64,000 bases of DNA from Rubrivivax sp. (GTDB lineage Bacteria > Pseudomonadota > Gammaproteobacteria > Burkholderiales > Burkholderiaceae_C), in the NCBI GenBank assembly GCA_016707445.1, contig JADJHR010000019.1:62001-126000 (forward strand). Reading direction: 5' to 3'. Made by a program: the position numbers and the translations under genes. The notes below the pieces were generated by a model. It ran no database searches. It worked only from the letters and a program-made list of their open reading frames with translations, and was not told the DNA's origin. Below are positions 26,934 through 36,030 of this stretch, one piece after another (the stretch's first letter is position 1; the number at the start of each line of letters is the position of its first letter).

Positions 26934-28415
26934 ATGAGACCGACTCTCGTGTTCCAGGGCCAGGCCCTGGCCCCCGATGTCTTCGAGCAGCGCTGGCAGC
27001 GTTCGGCCGCTGCGTTGCAGGCGGCCGGGGTCGGCGACGGCGACGTGGTCGCGCTGATGATGCGCAACAGCCCCGAGTTGCTGGAACTGATGGTGGCCAC
27101 GCGCCACCTGGGCGCGCAGTGGTGCCCGATCAACTGGCATTACAAGACCGACGAGGTGCAGTACATCCTGCGTGACTGCGCGGCCAAGGTCTTCATCGTC
27201 GATGTGGCGATAGGGGCCGGCCTGCCCGGGTTGCAGGTGGGCACGATGCGCGTCTTTGCCAGTCGCGGCGAGGCATCCGGTGCGCCGGGCTGGCAGGCCC
27301 AGCGCGAGGGTACCGAACCCATCGCCACACCGCCGGCGCCGGCGCGCGGCGCGATGTTGTACACCTCGGGCACCACCGGGCGGCCCAAGGGCATCGTGCG
27401 CGCCGCGTCCACGCCGCAGCAGCAGCAGGCCGCTGGCGAGGTGCGCCGCCTGGGCTACGGCTTCACCCCCGACATGCGCGCGCTGGTCAGCGCGCCGATG
27501 TACCACAGCGCGCCCAACAGCTACGCGCTGGGCGCGGCGCAGGAGGGTGGCACGCTGTTTGTCGAGGACCGCTTCGATGCCGAGCGCACGCTGCAGCTGA
27601 TCGACGAACAACGTTTGACGCATGCCTACCTGGTGCCGACGATGTACGTGCGCATGCTGGCGCTGCCGGCGGCGGTGCGGGCCCGCTACGACCTGAGCTC
27701 GATGCAGTTCGTAGCGTCCACCGGCAGCCCCTGTCCGCCCGAGGTCAAGCGCGCCATGATCGACTGGTGGGGTCCGGTGATCAACGAGTGTTATGGCTCC
27801 AGCGAACTGGGCTACATGACGCTGCTGACCGCCGCGCAGGCGCTGCGCAAGCCGGGTTCGGCCGGCCCGGCGCTGCCCGGTGTGACGCTGAAGATCCTGG
27901 ATGACGACGGCCACGAACTGCCCGCGGGCCAGGCCGGTCTCATCTACGTGAGCCAGCCCGCGTTTGCCGACTTCAGCTACGTCGGCAATGCCGAGGCCCG
28001 TCAGCGCATGGAAGTGCGCGGCCTGAAGACCATGGGCGACGTCGGTTACCTGGACGACGAAGGCTTCCTGTTCATCGTCGACCGCAAGGCCGACATGGTG
28101 ATCAGCGGCGGCGTCAACATCTACCCGGCGGAAATCGAGGCCGTGTTGCATGGCATGCCCGGCGTCGCCGATTGCGCGGTGTTCGGCATTCCCGACCACG
28201 AGTTCGGTGAAGCCCTGGCCGCTGCCGTGCAGCCGCAGCCGGGTGTGGTGCTGGCGCCCGAGGCCGTTCGCGACTGGGTGCACCAGCGCATGGCCGGCTA
28301 CAAGGTGCCCCGGATCGTGACCCTGCACGACATCCTGCCGCGCGAGGACACCGGCAAGATCTTCAAGCGCAAGCTGCGCGAGCCGTACTGGGAAGGGCGG
28401 GCGCGCCGCGTCTGA
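26934..28415 (+). CDS. Acyl-CoA synthetase (AMP-binding)
   Basis: 493-residue ANL-superfamily ligase that activates a carboxylic acid to its CoA thioester through an acyl-adenylate. The AMP loop YTSGTTGRPKG (about 140-150), the YGSSELG motif, TMGDVGYLDDEGFLFIVDRKADM hinge and the C-terminal catalytic Lys in REDTGKIFKRKL are visible. It is shorter than usual at the N-terminus. ATG 26934 has AGGAG 8 bases upstream. Substrate not predictable; medium or long-chain fatty acid or aromatic acids are possible. No thioesterase or dehydrogenase partner remains intact beside it. Confidence 0.92.
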   Translation: MRPTLVFQGQALAPDVFEQRWQRSAAALQAAGVGDGDVVALMMRNSPELLELMVATRHLGAQWCPINWHYKTDEVQYILRDCAAKVFIVDVAIGAGLPGLQVGTMRVFASRGEASGAPGWQAQREGTEPIATPPAPARGAMLYTSGTTGRPKGIVRAASTPQQQQAAGEVRRLGYGFTPDMRALVSAPMYHSAPNSYALGAAQEGGTLFVEDRFDAERTLQLIDEQRLTHAYLVPTMYVRMLALPAAVRARYDLSSMQFVASTGSPCPPEVKRAMIDWWGPVINECYGSSELGYMTLLTAAQALRKPGSAGPALPGVTLKILDDDGHELPAGQAGLIYVSQPAFADFSYVGNAEARQRMEVRGLKTMGDVGYLDDEGFLFIVDRKADMVISGGVNIYPAEIEAVLHGMPGVADCAVFGIPDHEFGEALAAAVQPQPGVVLAPEAVRDWVHQRMAGYKVPRIVTLHDILPREDTGKIFKRKLREPYWEGRARRV

Positions 28416-28431
28416 AGCCGTCGACGCCGGC

Positions 28432-28662
28432 TCAGCCGCTCAGCCGAGCCGACAGCGAGTCCACCACCTCGGCCCAGTCGGCGTCGGCTTGGATCTGTTC
28501 GCGCAGGAACTGCGCCTGCGCCGGTGACCAGAACGGGGCGTCGCACAAGGCAGCGCCCGCGGGCAGACGGTGCACGGTGACGAAGCGCTCAACGGCGGAC
28601 GGCTCGTCGGGCAGGCCCAGTTGGCGGAAGAGGTCGCGCATGCGGTGAAAACTGCTGTCCAT
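28432..28662 (-). CDS. DUF2789 family protein
   Basis: 76-residue protein of the DUF2789 family (MDSSFHRMRDLFRQLGLPD opening, then FVTVHRLPAGAALCDAPFWSPAQAQFL in two pieces). Members are small, soluble and of unknown role, common in Beta- and Gammaproteobacteria. A GGAGG site precedes ATG 28662. The gene is convergent with the acyl-CoA synthetase gene, 16 bases apart. Confidence 0.9.
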   Translation of the reverse strand: MDSSFHRMRDLFRQLGLPDEPSAVERFVTVHRLPAGAALCDAPFWSPAQAQFLREQIQADADWAEVVDSLSARLSG

Positions 28663-28774
28663 GGGCGGCCTCCGGTCGGTGGATCGAGAGGCACAGCTTA
28701 GCCCAGCCAAGCCCGCGTGCTGATGGCAAGTCATCAGGTCGGCAGGGCGTGGCATCGCGGCCCACAATGGGCGC

Positions 28775-29359
28775 ATGGTGAACAACCCCGAAACGCCGGC
28801 GGCCGCACAGGGCGTGCTCGACTTCTGGTTCGGCGAAGGCGACCTGCCGCGGCCCGAGTGGTTTCGCAAGGACCCCGCTTTCGACGCGCTGATCGCGCAG
28901 CACTTTGGCCCTTTGGTCGAGCAGGCGCTGCAGGGCACGCTTGACGACTGGGCGGCGACACCGGGCGCGGCTCTGGCGCGCATCGTGCTGCTCGACCAGT
29001 TCACGCGCAACATCTTTCGCGACACGCCACGGGCCTTTGCCGGCGACGCGCTGGCGCTGCAGGCCGCACGCGACCTGGTGGCACGGAGCTTCGATCGGCA
29101 ACTGAATGCGCGCCAGCGTGGTTTCGCCTACCTGCCGTTCGAACATGCCGAAGACCTGGCTGCGCAGGCCGAGTCGCTGCAGCACTTCGAAGCCCTGGCG
29201 GCCGAGCACCCCGAAACGGCCGGTCTGCTGGACTGGGCGCGCAAGCACCAGGTGATCGTCGCGCGCTTCGGTCGCTACCCGCACCGCAATGACGTGCTTG
29301 GGCGCAGCAGCAGCGACGACGAGCTCGCCTTTCTGCAAGAGCCGGGGTCGAGTTTTTGA
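28775..29359 (+). CDS. DUF924 family protein
   Basis: 194-residue soluble protein of the DUF924 (TPR-like helical) family. The opening VLDFWFGEGD, LLDQFTRNIFRDTPRAFAGD, the FAYLPFEHAEDLAAQ segment and the final RFGRYPHRNDVLGR motif are all present. The family is widespread in proteobacteria and eukaryotes with no known biochemical role. Stands alone; divergent from DUF2789. Confidence 0.92.
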   Translation: MVNNPETPAAAQGVLDFWFGEGDLPRPEWFRKDPAFDALIAQHFGPLVEQALQGTLDDWAATPGAALARIVLLDQFTRNIFRDTPRAFAGDALALQAARDLVARSFDRQLNARQRGFAYLPFEHAEDLAAQAESLQHFEALAAEHPETAGLLDWARKHQVIVARFGRYPHRNDVLGRSSSDDELAFLQEPGSSF

Positions 29360-29474
29360 GCGGCTGATCTTTCGGCGTCAGGCACCTGACTGTCAGGGTG
29401 GGTGGCACGCCGATCGCGCCCGAGCCTGGCGAAGATCGCCGATCATCGAACCCATCCTTCGCCCTGGAGTCCTG

Positions 29475-29570
29475 ATGATGCCCGCCCCTGTCATCGATCA
29501 TGGGTCCGCGACCGGCCCCTTGCCCGTCGTTGGCTTGCCATCGGCCGCCGATCTTCTGGCTGGCGGCTGA
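29475..29570 (+). CDS. Possible small ORF upstream of the TRIC gene
   Basis: A 31-codon frame starting with two ATGs (29475, 29478), preceded by CTGGAGT, and ending 6 bases before the TRIC start. The peptide (MMPAPVIDHGSATG, then LPVVGLPSAADLLAGG) has no known match for me. It could be a translated leader peptide, or chance. The rest of 29360-29576 holds nothing recognisable. Confidence 0.3.
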   Translation: MMPAPVIDHGSATGPLPVVGLPSAADLLAGG

Positions 29571-29576
29571 ACGTCC

Positions 29577-30239
29577 ATGTCCGGCGCAGCGCCCTGGACC
29601 CTGTCGCATGCTGAGGTGCTGATCGAGGCGGTGGCCATCGTGGCCTTTGCGCTGTCGGGGTTGATCGAGGCGGCACGCAAGCGCTTGGACGCGGTGGGCG
29701 TGGTGGTGGTGGCGGGGCTGACGGCCTTTGGCGGCGGCACGCTGCGCGACCTGCTGATCGACCGCCGACCCTTCTTCTGGGTGCAGCACGCGCATTGGCT
29801 GTGGGCCTTGCTGGCCCTGTGCGCGCTGGCGATGCTGTTCTTGCGTGCACGCCATTTCGCCCCCACCGAACGTGCGATGCAGTGGCCCGACGCGCTGGGC
29901 CTGGGCCTGTTTGCCGCCAGTGGCACCCAACTGGCGCTGGCGGCGCAGATGCCGGCCATCGTCGCGGTGCTGATGGGCATGATCACGGCGGTCTTCGGTG
30001 GCGTGCTGCGCGACATCGTCTGCAACCAGATCCCCAGTGCCTTCAGCGACCATCGCCCCTATGCGCTGTGCGCCTTTGCCGGCGGCTGGGTGATGGTGGC
30101 CGCGCAGGCGCTGGCCTGGCCCGAGGAACTGGCGCTGGCCGCCGCTGCCGGTGTGGCCACGCTGTTGCGGGTGGTGGTGCTGCTCAGCGGCTACACGCTG
30201 CCGGCCTGGAACACGGCCGCCGGCGGTGGCCGGCGTTGA
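29577..30239 (+). CDS. TRIC family cation channel (UPF0126/YadS)
   Basis: 220-residue inner-membrane protein with seven predicted helices. Both inverted-repeat signatures of prokaryotic TRIC channels are present: AFGGGTLRDLL (about residues 47-57) and VFGGVLRDIVCNQIP (about 138-152). Bacterial and archaeal TRIC proteins form trimers conducting K+ or Na+. The gene precedes a short unknown gene and glk, with no evident functional link. Confidence 0.9.
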   Translation: MSGAAPWTLSHAEVLIEAVAIVAFALSGLIEAARKRLDAVGVVVVAGLTAFGGGTLRDLLIDRRPFFWVQHAHWLWALLALCALAMLFLRARHFAPTERAMQWPDALGLGLFAASGTQLALAAQMPAIVAVLMGMITAVFGGVLRDIVCNQIPSAFSDHRPYALCAFAGGWVMVAAQALAWPEELALAAAAGVATLLRVVVLLSGYTLPAWNTAAGGGRR

Positions 30240-30246
30240 GCAACCG

Positions 30247-30678
30247 GTGGTCGGCATCGCGCCGACGTTGGACAATGCGGTTTTTCGGCTTGCAAGGGGC
30301 ACGACTCTGGACCTCACCGTACCGATCACCATCACCGACGAACTGAGCGAAGAAGTCGTCACCGCCACCGCGCTGCTCAACCTGGCCAGCGGCGAAATCG
30401 AACGCGTGCAGTACCAGGACATCGACCTCGAGTCCGAAGGTCGGCCCTGGGAGCGCGACGACTACGAGTTCAGCAGCGGCGTGCTGTCCAATGCCGGCAA
30501 GGACGTCGAGTTCAAGGTCGACGTCAATCGAACCACCGGGCAATATTCGGTGACTGCCAGTGAGCTTCTCGAGATCAAGGTGCGCGCCGCCGCGCTGTTT
30601 GCCGGTGTGACGGCACTGGGCCTGGTCGACCACAAGCAGCCACCCGGTGCCGCCGGCCGCAAGGGGCGGCTGCACTGA
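30247..30678 (+). CDS. Conserved hypothetical protein, soluble beta-rich
   Basis: About 143 residues; not recognised as a characterised family. Acidic, beta-strand-rich body (TLDLTVPITITDELSEEV; GEIERVQYQDIDLESEG; GKDVEFKVDVN) and an Ala-rich helical C-terminus. No signal peptide or TM helix. The start is unclear: GTG 30247 is used, TTG 30268 is also possible, and longer frames overlap the TRIC gene. Codon pattern and acidity look like a real coding region. It ends 12 bases before glk and could be co-transcribed. Confidence 0.6.
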   Translation: MVGIAPTLDNAVFRLARGTTLDLTVPITITDELSEEVVTATALLNLASGEIERVQYQDIDLESEGRPWERDDYEFSSGVLSNAGKDVEFKVDVNRTTGQYSVTASELLEIKVRAAALFAGVTALGLVDHKQPPGAAGRKGRLH

Positions 30679-30690
30679 GGGCATGAGCTC

Positions 30691-31746
30691 ATGACGGTCT
30701 CGACGCCCACTGGTGGCAGCCCGGCCGCATCGCCGACTGGCGACGATCTGTACCCGCGCCTGCTGGCCGACATCGGTGGCACGCGCGCGCGTTTCGCCTG
30801 GCAGGCACAGCCGGGGGCCGAGCCCAGCCATCCCCAGACCCTGGCCGTGGCCGATCACAGCGGGCTGGCGCAAGCGGCGGCGGCCTACCTGCAGGGGTTG
30901 TCGCAGCACCTGGGTGCGGACTATCGGGCGCCGCGCAGCGCCGGGCTGGCGGTGGCCACCGCGGTGACCGGCGATCAGGTGAATTTCACCAACAGCCACT
31001 GGTCGTTCTCGCGCCTGGCCCTTTGCCAGTCGCTGGGCCTGGCCCGGCTGGCCGTGGTCAACGACTTCGAGGCCCTGGCGCTGGCGCTGCCGCAGCTCAC
31101 GCCGGCACAGTGGCGGCGCCACGCGCAGCCGGCCTGGCCGACCACAGCGCACGCCGCCACGGGCACGGTGCTGGCCGTGCTGGGCCCGGGCACCGGACTG
31201 GGCGTGGGCGCCGTGCTGAAGACCCCGGTGGGTTGGCAGGCCATCGCCGGTGAAGGCGGCCACGCCACGCTGGCGGCCGGCGACGCGCTGGAGGCCGAGC
31301 TGATCGGCATCGTGCGGCGCCAGCACCCGCATGTGTCGGCCGAACGGCTGCTGTCGGGAACCGGCTTGCCCTTGCTGCATGCGGCGCTGGCCGAGGTGAA
31401 CGGCTGGCCGCAGCTTGAGATCGGCGAAGCCCTCGACGCCAAGACCATCGTCGCCCAGGCGTTGGCCGATGACCGCAGTGCCGCGGCGCAGACGCTGGAC
31501 CTGTTCTGCGCGATGCTGGGCAGTTTTGCCGGCGATGTGGTGCTGACCCTGGGTGCGCGTGGCGGCCTGTACATCGGCGGCGGCGTTGTGCCGCGGTTTG
31601 CCGATCGTTTCTTTGCCTCGGCCTTTCGCCAGCGTTTTCAGGCCAAGGGCCGCTTTCACGACTACCTGGCCGGCGTGCCCAGCGCGCTCATCACCGATAC
31701 GCGGGCGGCGCTGAACGGTGCGGCGATCGCGATTGACGGTGCCTGA
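30691..31746 (+). CDS. glk: Glucokinase
   Basis: 351-residue ROK-unlike, Glk-type kinase phosphorylating glucose with ATP. ADIGGTRARFAW at about 26-37 is the phosphate-1 motif, VNDFEALAL holds the catalytic Asp, GPGTGLGVG and GEGGHATLA are the glucose-binding loops, and a C-terminal GGLYIGGGV contributes the adenosine motif. The N-terminus carries a ~20-residue Ser/Thr/Pro-rich extension. The gene overlaps malQ by 8 bases, so glucose released by amylomaltase would be phosphorylated by the product of the same transcript. Confidence 0.95.
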   Translation: MTVSTPTGGSPAASPTGDDLYPRLLADIGGTRARFAWQAQPGAEPSHPQTLAVADHSGLAQAAAAYLQGLSQHLGADYRAPRSAGLAVATAVTGDQVNFTNSHWSFSRLALCQSLGLARLAVVNDFEALALALPQLTPAQWRRHAQPAWPTTAHAATGTVLAVLGPGTGLGVGAVLKTPVGWQAIAGEGGHATLAAGDALEAELIGIVRRQHPHVSAERLLSGTGLPLLHAALAEVNGWPQLEIGEALDAKTIVAQALADDRSAAAQTLDLFCAMLGSFAGDVVLTLGARGGLYIGGGVVPRFADRFFASAFRQRFQAKGRFHDYLAGVPSALITDTRAALNGAAIAIDGA

Positions 31747-33343
31747 GCTGCCCTTGTTGCAGCAGCGCACCGCCGGTGTGCTGCTGCACCTGACTTCGCT
31801 GCCCGGGCCGCACGGGGTGGGCGATTTCGGGCCGACGGCCTATCACTTCGTCGACTGGTTGGCCAGCTGCGGACAGGGCCTGTGGCAATGGCTGCCGACC
31901 ACGCCGATCGGCCCTGGCGATTCGCCCTATCAGAGCGTGTCGGCCTTTGCGGGCAGCCCGCTGATGGTGGCGCTGGAACCGTTGGTGCAAAGCGGTTGGC
32001 TGGACGCACCCACGTTGCCCGACACCGGGTTCGACGCGCGGCGGGTCGACTTTGCGCGTGTGCTGCCCTGGCGCATGGCGCAACTGCGCAGCGCTGCGGC
32101 CGGGTTCGCCGCCAGGGCCGGCGCCGCCGACCGCAGCGCGTTCGAAGCCTGGTGCCGCAGGCAGGCCGACTGGCTCGACGACTACGCGCTCTTCATGGCG
32201 CTGGAACGTGCTGTCGGCGGCCGGCCCTGGTGGACCTGGCCCCAGCCCTTGCGCCGTCGCGACCCGGCGGCACTGGCTGCAGCGCACCACGAACACAGTG
32301 CCGAAGTCACGTTCTGGTGTTTCGTGCAATGGCAGTTCGACCGGCAATGCGGCGCGCTCAGGACCTATGCGAACCGTCGCGGCGTCGGCATCCTGGGTGA
32401 CCTGCCGATCTTCGTCGCCCACCACAGCGCCGACTGCTGGGCCCGCCCCGATCTCTATCAGCTGGACGACGACTTCCAGCCCACCGTGGTGGCCGGCGTG
32501 CCACCCGACGACCTCGGCCCGCTGGGCCAGCGCTGGGGCAACCCGCTCTACCGCTGGGACCGCATGGCCGCCGAGGGCTGGGCCTGGTGGGCGGCCCGCG
32601 TGCAACGCATGCTGCAGCAGGCCGATGCCTTTCGCATCGACCACTTTCGCGGCTTTGCCGCGTACTTCGAAATCCCGGCCGACAGCCCCGATGCACGTCA
32701 CGGGCGCTGGCGGCGCGGGCCGGGCCGGGCCTTGTTCGACGCCCTGAGTGCGGCCCTGGGCCCGTTGCCGATCGTGGCCGAGGATCTGGGCCTGATCACA
32801 CCCGACGTGCATGCACTGCGCGCGGCGCTGGGCTACCCGGGCATGAAGGTGCTGCAGTACGCCTTTGGTGGCGATGCCGAGCACGACTACCTGCCGCACC
32901 GCTACGCACGGGGCACGGCGGCCTATACCGGCACACACGACACCGACACCCTGGTCGGCTGGTGGCGGTCGGCGTTGGAACATGAGCGGCGCTTTGCCGG
33001 CACCTATCTGGCCTGCGGCGCGCACGACCAGCAAGACGGGCAAGGCGTGCAAGGCGTGCACTGGGCAGCGATCCGCGCCTTGTGCAACTCGGTGGCCGAT
33101 CTCGTCGTCGTGCCGATGCAAGACGTGCTGGGCCTGGACAGCGCGCACCGCATGAACCTGCCCGGCACCATGGGCGGTCACAACTGGAGCTGGCGTTTCG
33201 ACTGGGCGATGGTGGGCGACGCCCCGGGCCGCAGGCTGGGGCTGATCACCGCCGCCAGTGGCCGCGGCAACTTCAAGCTGCTGGGCCTGGGCCTGCCACC
33301 CAAGAGCGGGCCGTCCAGCTACGGCTCGCCCGTGGTCGAGTGA
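31739..33343 (+). CDS. malQ: 4-alpha-glucanotransferase (amylomaltase)
   Basis: 534-residue GH77 enzyme that transfers maltodextrin chains and releases glucose. GVLLHLTSLPGPHGVGDFGP opens the barrel. Catalytic elements are FRIDHFRGF (Asp nucleophile), IVAEDLG (Glu acid/base) and THDTDTLVGWW (transition-state Asp). GTG 31739, overlapping the glk stop, is preferred because homology begins soon after; the GTG at 31718 would add seven residues. With glk it forms a glycogen/maltodextrin utilisation pair. Stops two bases short of a convergent gene. Confidence 0.94.
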   Translation: MPELPLLQQRTAGVLLHLTSLPGPHGVGDFGPTAYHFVDWLASCGQGLWQWLPTTPIGPGDSPYQSVSAFAGSPLMVALEPLVQSGWLDAPTLPDTGFDARRVDFARVLPWRMAQLRSAAAGFAARAGAADRSAFEAWCRRQADWLDDYALFMALERAVGGRPWWTWPQPLRRRDPAALAAAHHEHSAEVTFWCFVQWQFDRQCGALRTYANRRGVGILGDLPIFVAHHSADCWARPDLYQLDDDFQPTVVAGVPPDDLGPLGQRWGNPLYRWDRMAAEGWAWWAARVQRMLQQADAFRIDHFRGFAAYFEIPADSPDARHGRWRRGPGRALFDALSAALGPLPIVAEDLGLITPDVHALRAALGYPGMKVLQYAFGGDAEHDYLPHRYARGTAAYTGTHDTDTLVGWWRSALEHERRFAGTYLACGAHDQQDGQGVQGVHWAAIRALCNSVADLVVVPMQDVLGLDSAHRMNLPGTMGGHNWSWRFDWAMVGDAPGRRLGLITAASGRGNFKLLGLGLPPKSGPSSYGSPVVE

Positions 33344-34777
33344 TCAGGCGGCCTTCGGCGCCCAACCCAGCATGGCCTTGACCTCGAGGAACTCGCCGAA
33401 GGCGTGTTCGCCCCATTCGCGGCCGTTGCCCGATTGCTTGTAGCCGCCGAAGGGCGCCATCAGGTCGGTGCCGGCGTTGTTGATGAAGACCTGGCCGGCG
33501 CGCAGCCGGCCCGCCACCTGGCGCGCAGCCTCGATGTCACCCGCCGACACATAGGCGGCCAGGCCGTAGGGCGTGTCGTTGGCGATCTGCACCGCCTGGT
33601 CGACCGTGTCGTAGCCGATGACCACCAGCACCGGGCCGAAGATCTCCTCGCGCGCCACCGTCATCTGGTTGTTCACGTTGCCCAACACCGTGGGACGCAC
33701 GTAGTAGCCCTTGTCCAGGCCTTCGGGCCGGCCGGGGCCGCCGGCGACCAGCGTGGCGCCTTCTTCGATGCCCTTGTGGATCAGGGTCTGGATCTTGTCC
33801 CACTGCGTGGCCGACACCACGGGCCCCAGCGCGGCGCCGCTGTCGGGCGCACCCACCGTGGTGGCTTCGGCCACCTGTTTGGCAATCGCCAGTGCATCGG
33901 CCATCTGCGCCTGCGGCACCAGCATGCGCGTGGGTGCGTTGCAGCTCTGGCCCGAGTTGCTCATCACGCCGCGCACGCCGCCGGTGACGGCGCGCTTGAG
34001 GTCGGCGTCGGGCAGGATCAGGTTGGGGCTCTTGCCACCGAGTTCCTGGTGCACACGCTTGACCGTGGGCGCCGCGTTGCGCGCCACCTCGATGCCGGCC
34101 CGCGTGCTGCCGGTGAAGCTGACCATGTCGACCTCGGGGTGGCTGCTGATCGCCGCGCCCACCGTGGGCCCGTCGCCGTTGACGAGGTTGAACACACCCG
34201 CCGGCACGCCGGCCGCATGCAGGATCTCGGTCCAGATCTGGGCCGAGAAGGGCGCGATCTCGCTCGGCTTGAGCACCATCGTGCAGCCCACCGCCAGCGC
34301 CGGCGCCACCTTGCAGGCGATCTGGTTCATCGGCCAGTTCCAGGGCGTGATCAGGCCGCAGACGCCGATCGGCTCCTTGCTGACCATGGTGGTGCCACGC
34401 TGCTCGCTGAATTCGTAGTGCTTCAGCACTGCCAACGCGGTCTGCAGATGGCCGATGCCCATCGCCGCCTGCGCCTTCTGCGACAGCACCGTGGGCGCGC
34501 CCATTTCTTCGGTGATGGCGGCGGCCATGTCGGCGTAGCGCTTCTGGTACTCGGCGATGATGGCTTCGAGCAGCGCGCAGCGCTCGGCGACGCTGGTCTG
34601 CGAGAAGCTGGCAAAGGCCTTGCGCGCGGCCTTCACGGCGCGGTCGACGTCGGCGGCCGAACCCATCGAGATGCGGCCGGCCACGGCCTCGGTGGCGGGG
34701 TTGATCACGTCCAGCGTCTTCGCGCTGGCTGGCGCGACCCATTGGCCGTCGATGTAGAAGTTCAGGTAGTCACGCAT
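33344..34777 (-). CDS. Aldehyde dehydrogenase family protein
   Basis: 477-residue NAD(P)-dependent aldehyde dehydrogenase. TPWNWPMNQIACKVAPALA and LKPSEIAP hold the cofactor pocket, FTGSTRAG the Rossmann turn, QELGGKSPN the general-base Glu and SNSGQSCNAP the nucleophilic Cys; the tail ends PFGGYKQSGNGREWG. ATG 34777 with GAAGGAAAG upstream is used, although the frame is open further. It resembles general acyl/semialdehyde dehydrogenases; substrate unknown. Convergent with malQ, with no intergenic bases. Confidence 0.94.
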   Translation of the reverse strand: MRDYLNFYIDGQWVAPASAKTLDVINPATEAVAGRISMGSAADVDRAVKAARKAFASFSQTSVAERCALLEAIIAEYQKRYADMAAAITEEMGAPTVLSQKAQAAMGIGHLQTALAVLKHYEFSEQRGTTMVSKEPIGVCGLITPWNWPMNQIACKVAPALAVGCTMVLKPSEIAPFSAQIWTEILHAAGVPAGVFNLVNGDGPTVGAAISSHPEVDMVSFTGSTRAGIEVARNAAPTVKRVHQELGGKSPNLILPDADLKRAVTGGVRGVMSNSGQSCNAPTRMLVPQAQMADALAIAKQVAEATTVGAPDSGAALGPVVSATQWDKIQTLIHKGIEEGATLVAGGPGRPEGLDKGYYVRPTVLGNVNNQMTVAREEIFGPVLVVIGYDTVDQAVQIANDTPYGLAAYVSAGDIEAARQVAGRLRAGQVFINNAGTDLMAPFGGYKQSGNGREWGEHAFGEFLEVKAMLGWAPKAA

Positions 34778-34944
34778 GGGGCTTTCCTTCGCAGTGCAGG
34801 GAGTTCGGGCCATTCTAGGCATTGCCCTCAAACGGCGGCCGGTGCCACGTCCAGGTCCGCCAGCCCTGCGTCGTTGACCCAGCCGGACGCGCTGGACGTT
34901 TAGCATCGAGGCTTGTTTCCCCGCAGTCCGTACCGGAGCCCGCC

Positions 34945-35907
34945 GTGAGCAATCCCACCAAAGCCTTTGCCAGCCAGGCCGACCTGGAAGAGAAGAAGGT
35001 CAGCTTCACCAGGTTGAGTGACCATGCCTATGCCTACACCGCCGAGGGTGACCCCAACACCGGCATCGTGATCGGCGACGACGCGGTGATGGTCATCGAC
35101 ACCCAGGCCACGCCGGTGATGGCGCAGGACGTGATCCGCCGCATCCGCGAAGTCACCGACAAGCCGATCAAGTACGTGGTGCTGAGCCACTATCACGCGG
35201 TGCGCGTGCTGGGGGCGGCGGCCTACAAGGCTGATCACATCATCGCCAGCGAAGACACGCTCGACATGATCAGAGAGCGTGGCGAGCAGGACAAGGCCAG
35301 CGAGATCGGGCGCTTTCCGCGCCTGTTCCGCAACGTCGAGTCGGTGCCGCCGGGGCTGACCTGGCCGACGCTGACCTTTCGCGGCAAGATGACGCTGTGG
35401 CTGGGCCAGCTCGAGGTACAGATCCTGCAGCTGGGCCGCGGCCACACCAAGGGCGACACCGTGGTCTGGTTGCCGGCCGAACGCATCCTGTTCAGCGGCG
35501 ACCTGGTCGAGTTCGACGCCACGCCCTATGCCGGCGACGCCTACTTCAGCGACTGGCCGACCACGCTGGACAATCTCGCGGCGCTGAAGCCGGCCCAGCT
35601 GGTGCCCGGTCGCGGCGCCGCGCTGCAGACCGAGTCGCAAGTGGCCGCCGGCCTGCAGGGCACGCGTGACTTCATCGCCGACGTGTTCAGCGCCGTCAAG
35701 GCCGGTGCGGCCGCCGGCCAGGATTTGAAGGCGGTCTATCGGTCGACGATGCAGGCGCTGCGGCCGAAGTACGGTCACTGGGTGATCTTCGACCATTGCA
35801 TGCCCTTCGACGTGACCCGCGCCTACGACGAGGCCACGCAGTACCGCGACCCGCGCATCTGGACCGCCGAGCGTGACATCGAGATGTGGAAACAGCTCGA
35901 GACTTGA
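34945..35907 (+). CDS. MBL fold metallo-hydrolase
   Basis: 320-residue metallo-beta-lactamase-fold protein. The metal motif reads LSHYHAVRVLG rather than HxHxDH, so some metal ligands differ, but the later ligands LGRGHTKGDTVVW and FSGDLVEFDATPYAGDA are intact. This variant is characteristic of a Burkholderiales/Rhizobiales group of MBL proteins of unknown substrate (sometimes found next to aromatic or sulfur metabolism). GTG 34945 is used (SD CGGAG). It is followed after about 120 bases, including a GC hairpin, by the 3-hydroxyphenylacetate cluster. Confidence 0.88.
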   Translation: MSNPTKAFASQADLEEKKVSFTRLSDHAYAYTAEGDPNTGIVIGDDAVMVIDTQATPVMAQDVIRRIREVTDKPIKYVVLSHYHAVRVLGAAAYKADHIIASEDTLDMIRERGEQDKASEIGRFPRLFRNVESVPPGLTWPTLTFRGKMTLWLGQLEVQILQLGRGHTKGDTVVWLPAERILFSGDLVEFDATPYAGDAYFSDWPTTLDNLAALKPAQLVPGRGAALQTESQVAAGLQGTRDFIADVFSAVKAGAAAGQDLKAVYRSTMQALRPKYGHWVIFDHCMPFDVTRAYDEATQYRDPRIWTAERDIEMWKQLET

Positions 35908-35933
35908 CCCCCCCACCCCTCAAAGCAGCCTGC

Positions 35934-35968
35934 GGCCGCCTCCCCCCGAAGGGGCAGCGCCAGCGGCC
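35934..35968. terminator. GC-rich nested hairpin after the MBL gene
   Basis: GGCCGC (35934-35939) pairs with GCGGCC (35963-35968) around an inner CCCC-GAA-GGGG (35944-35954). It lies about 27 bases past the MBL stop and before the flavin hydroxylase. Similar GC-rich intergenic hairpins are common in this group and may work as Rho-assisted terminators or repeats. No T-tract follows, and only this one copy was noticed. Confidence 0.45.
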
Positions 35969-36030
35969 CGGCAGAGCCGGATCCGCGACTGTTGCTTGTA
36001 AACCATGAAGCTCGCGCTGGAGGCCTTGGC

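Noticed and set aside
30184..31770. 528-codon minus-strand frame opposite glk
   Set aside because: Antisense to clear glucokinase motifs; no ribosome site or domain.
34945..35907. MBL protein as a decayed enzyme because HxHxDH reads SHYHAVR
   Set aside because: The same variant sequence is, as far as I recall, typical of this MBL subgroup, and the other metal-site motifs are intact.
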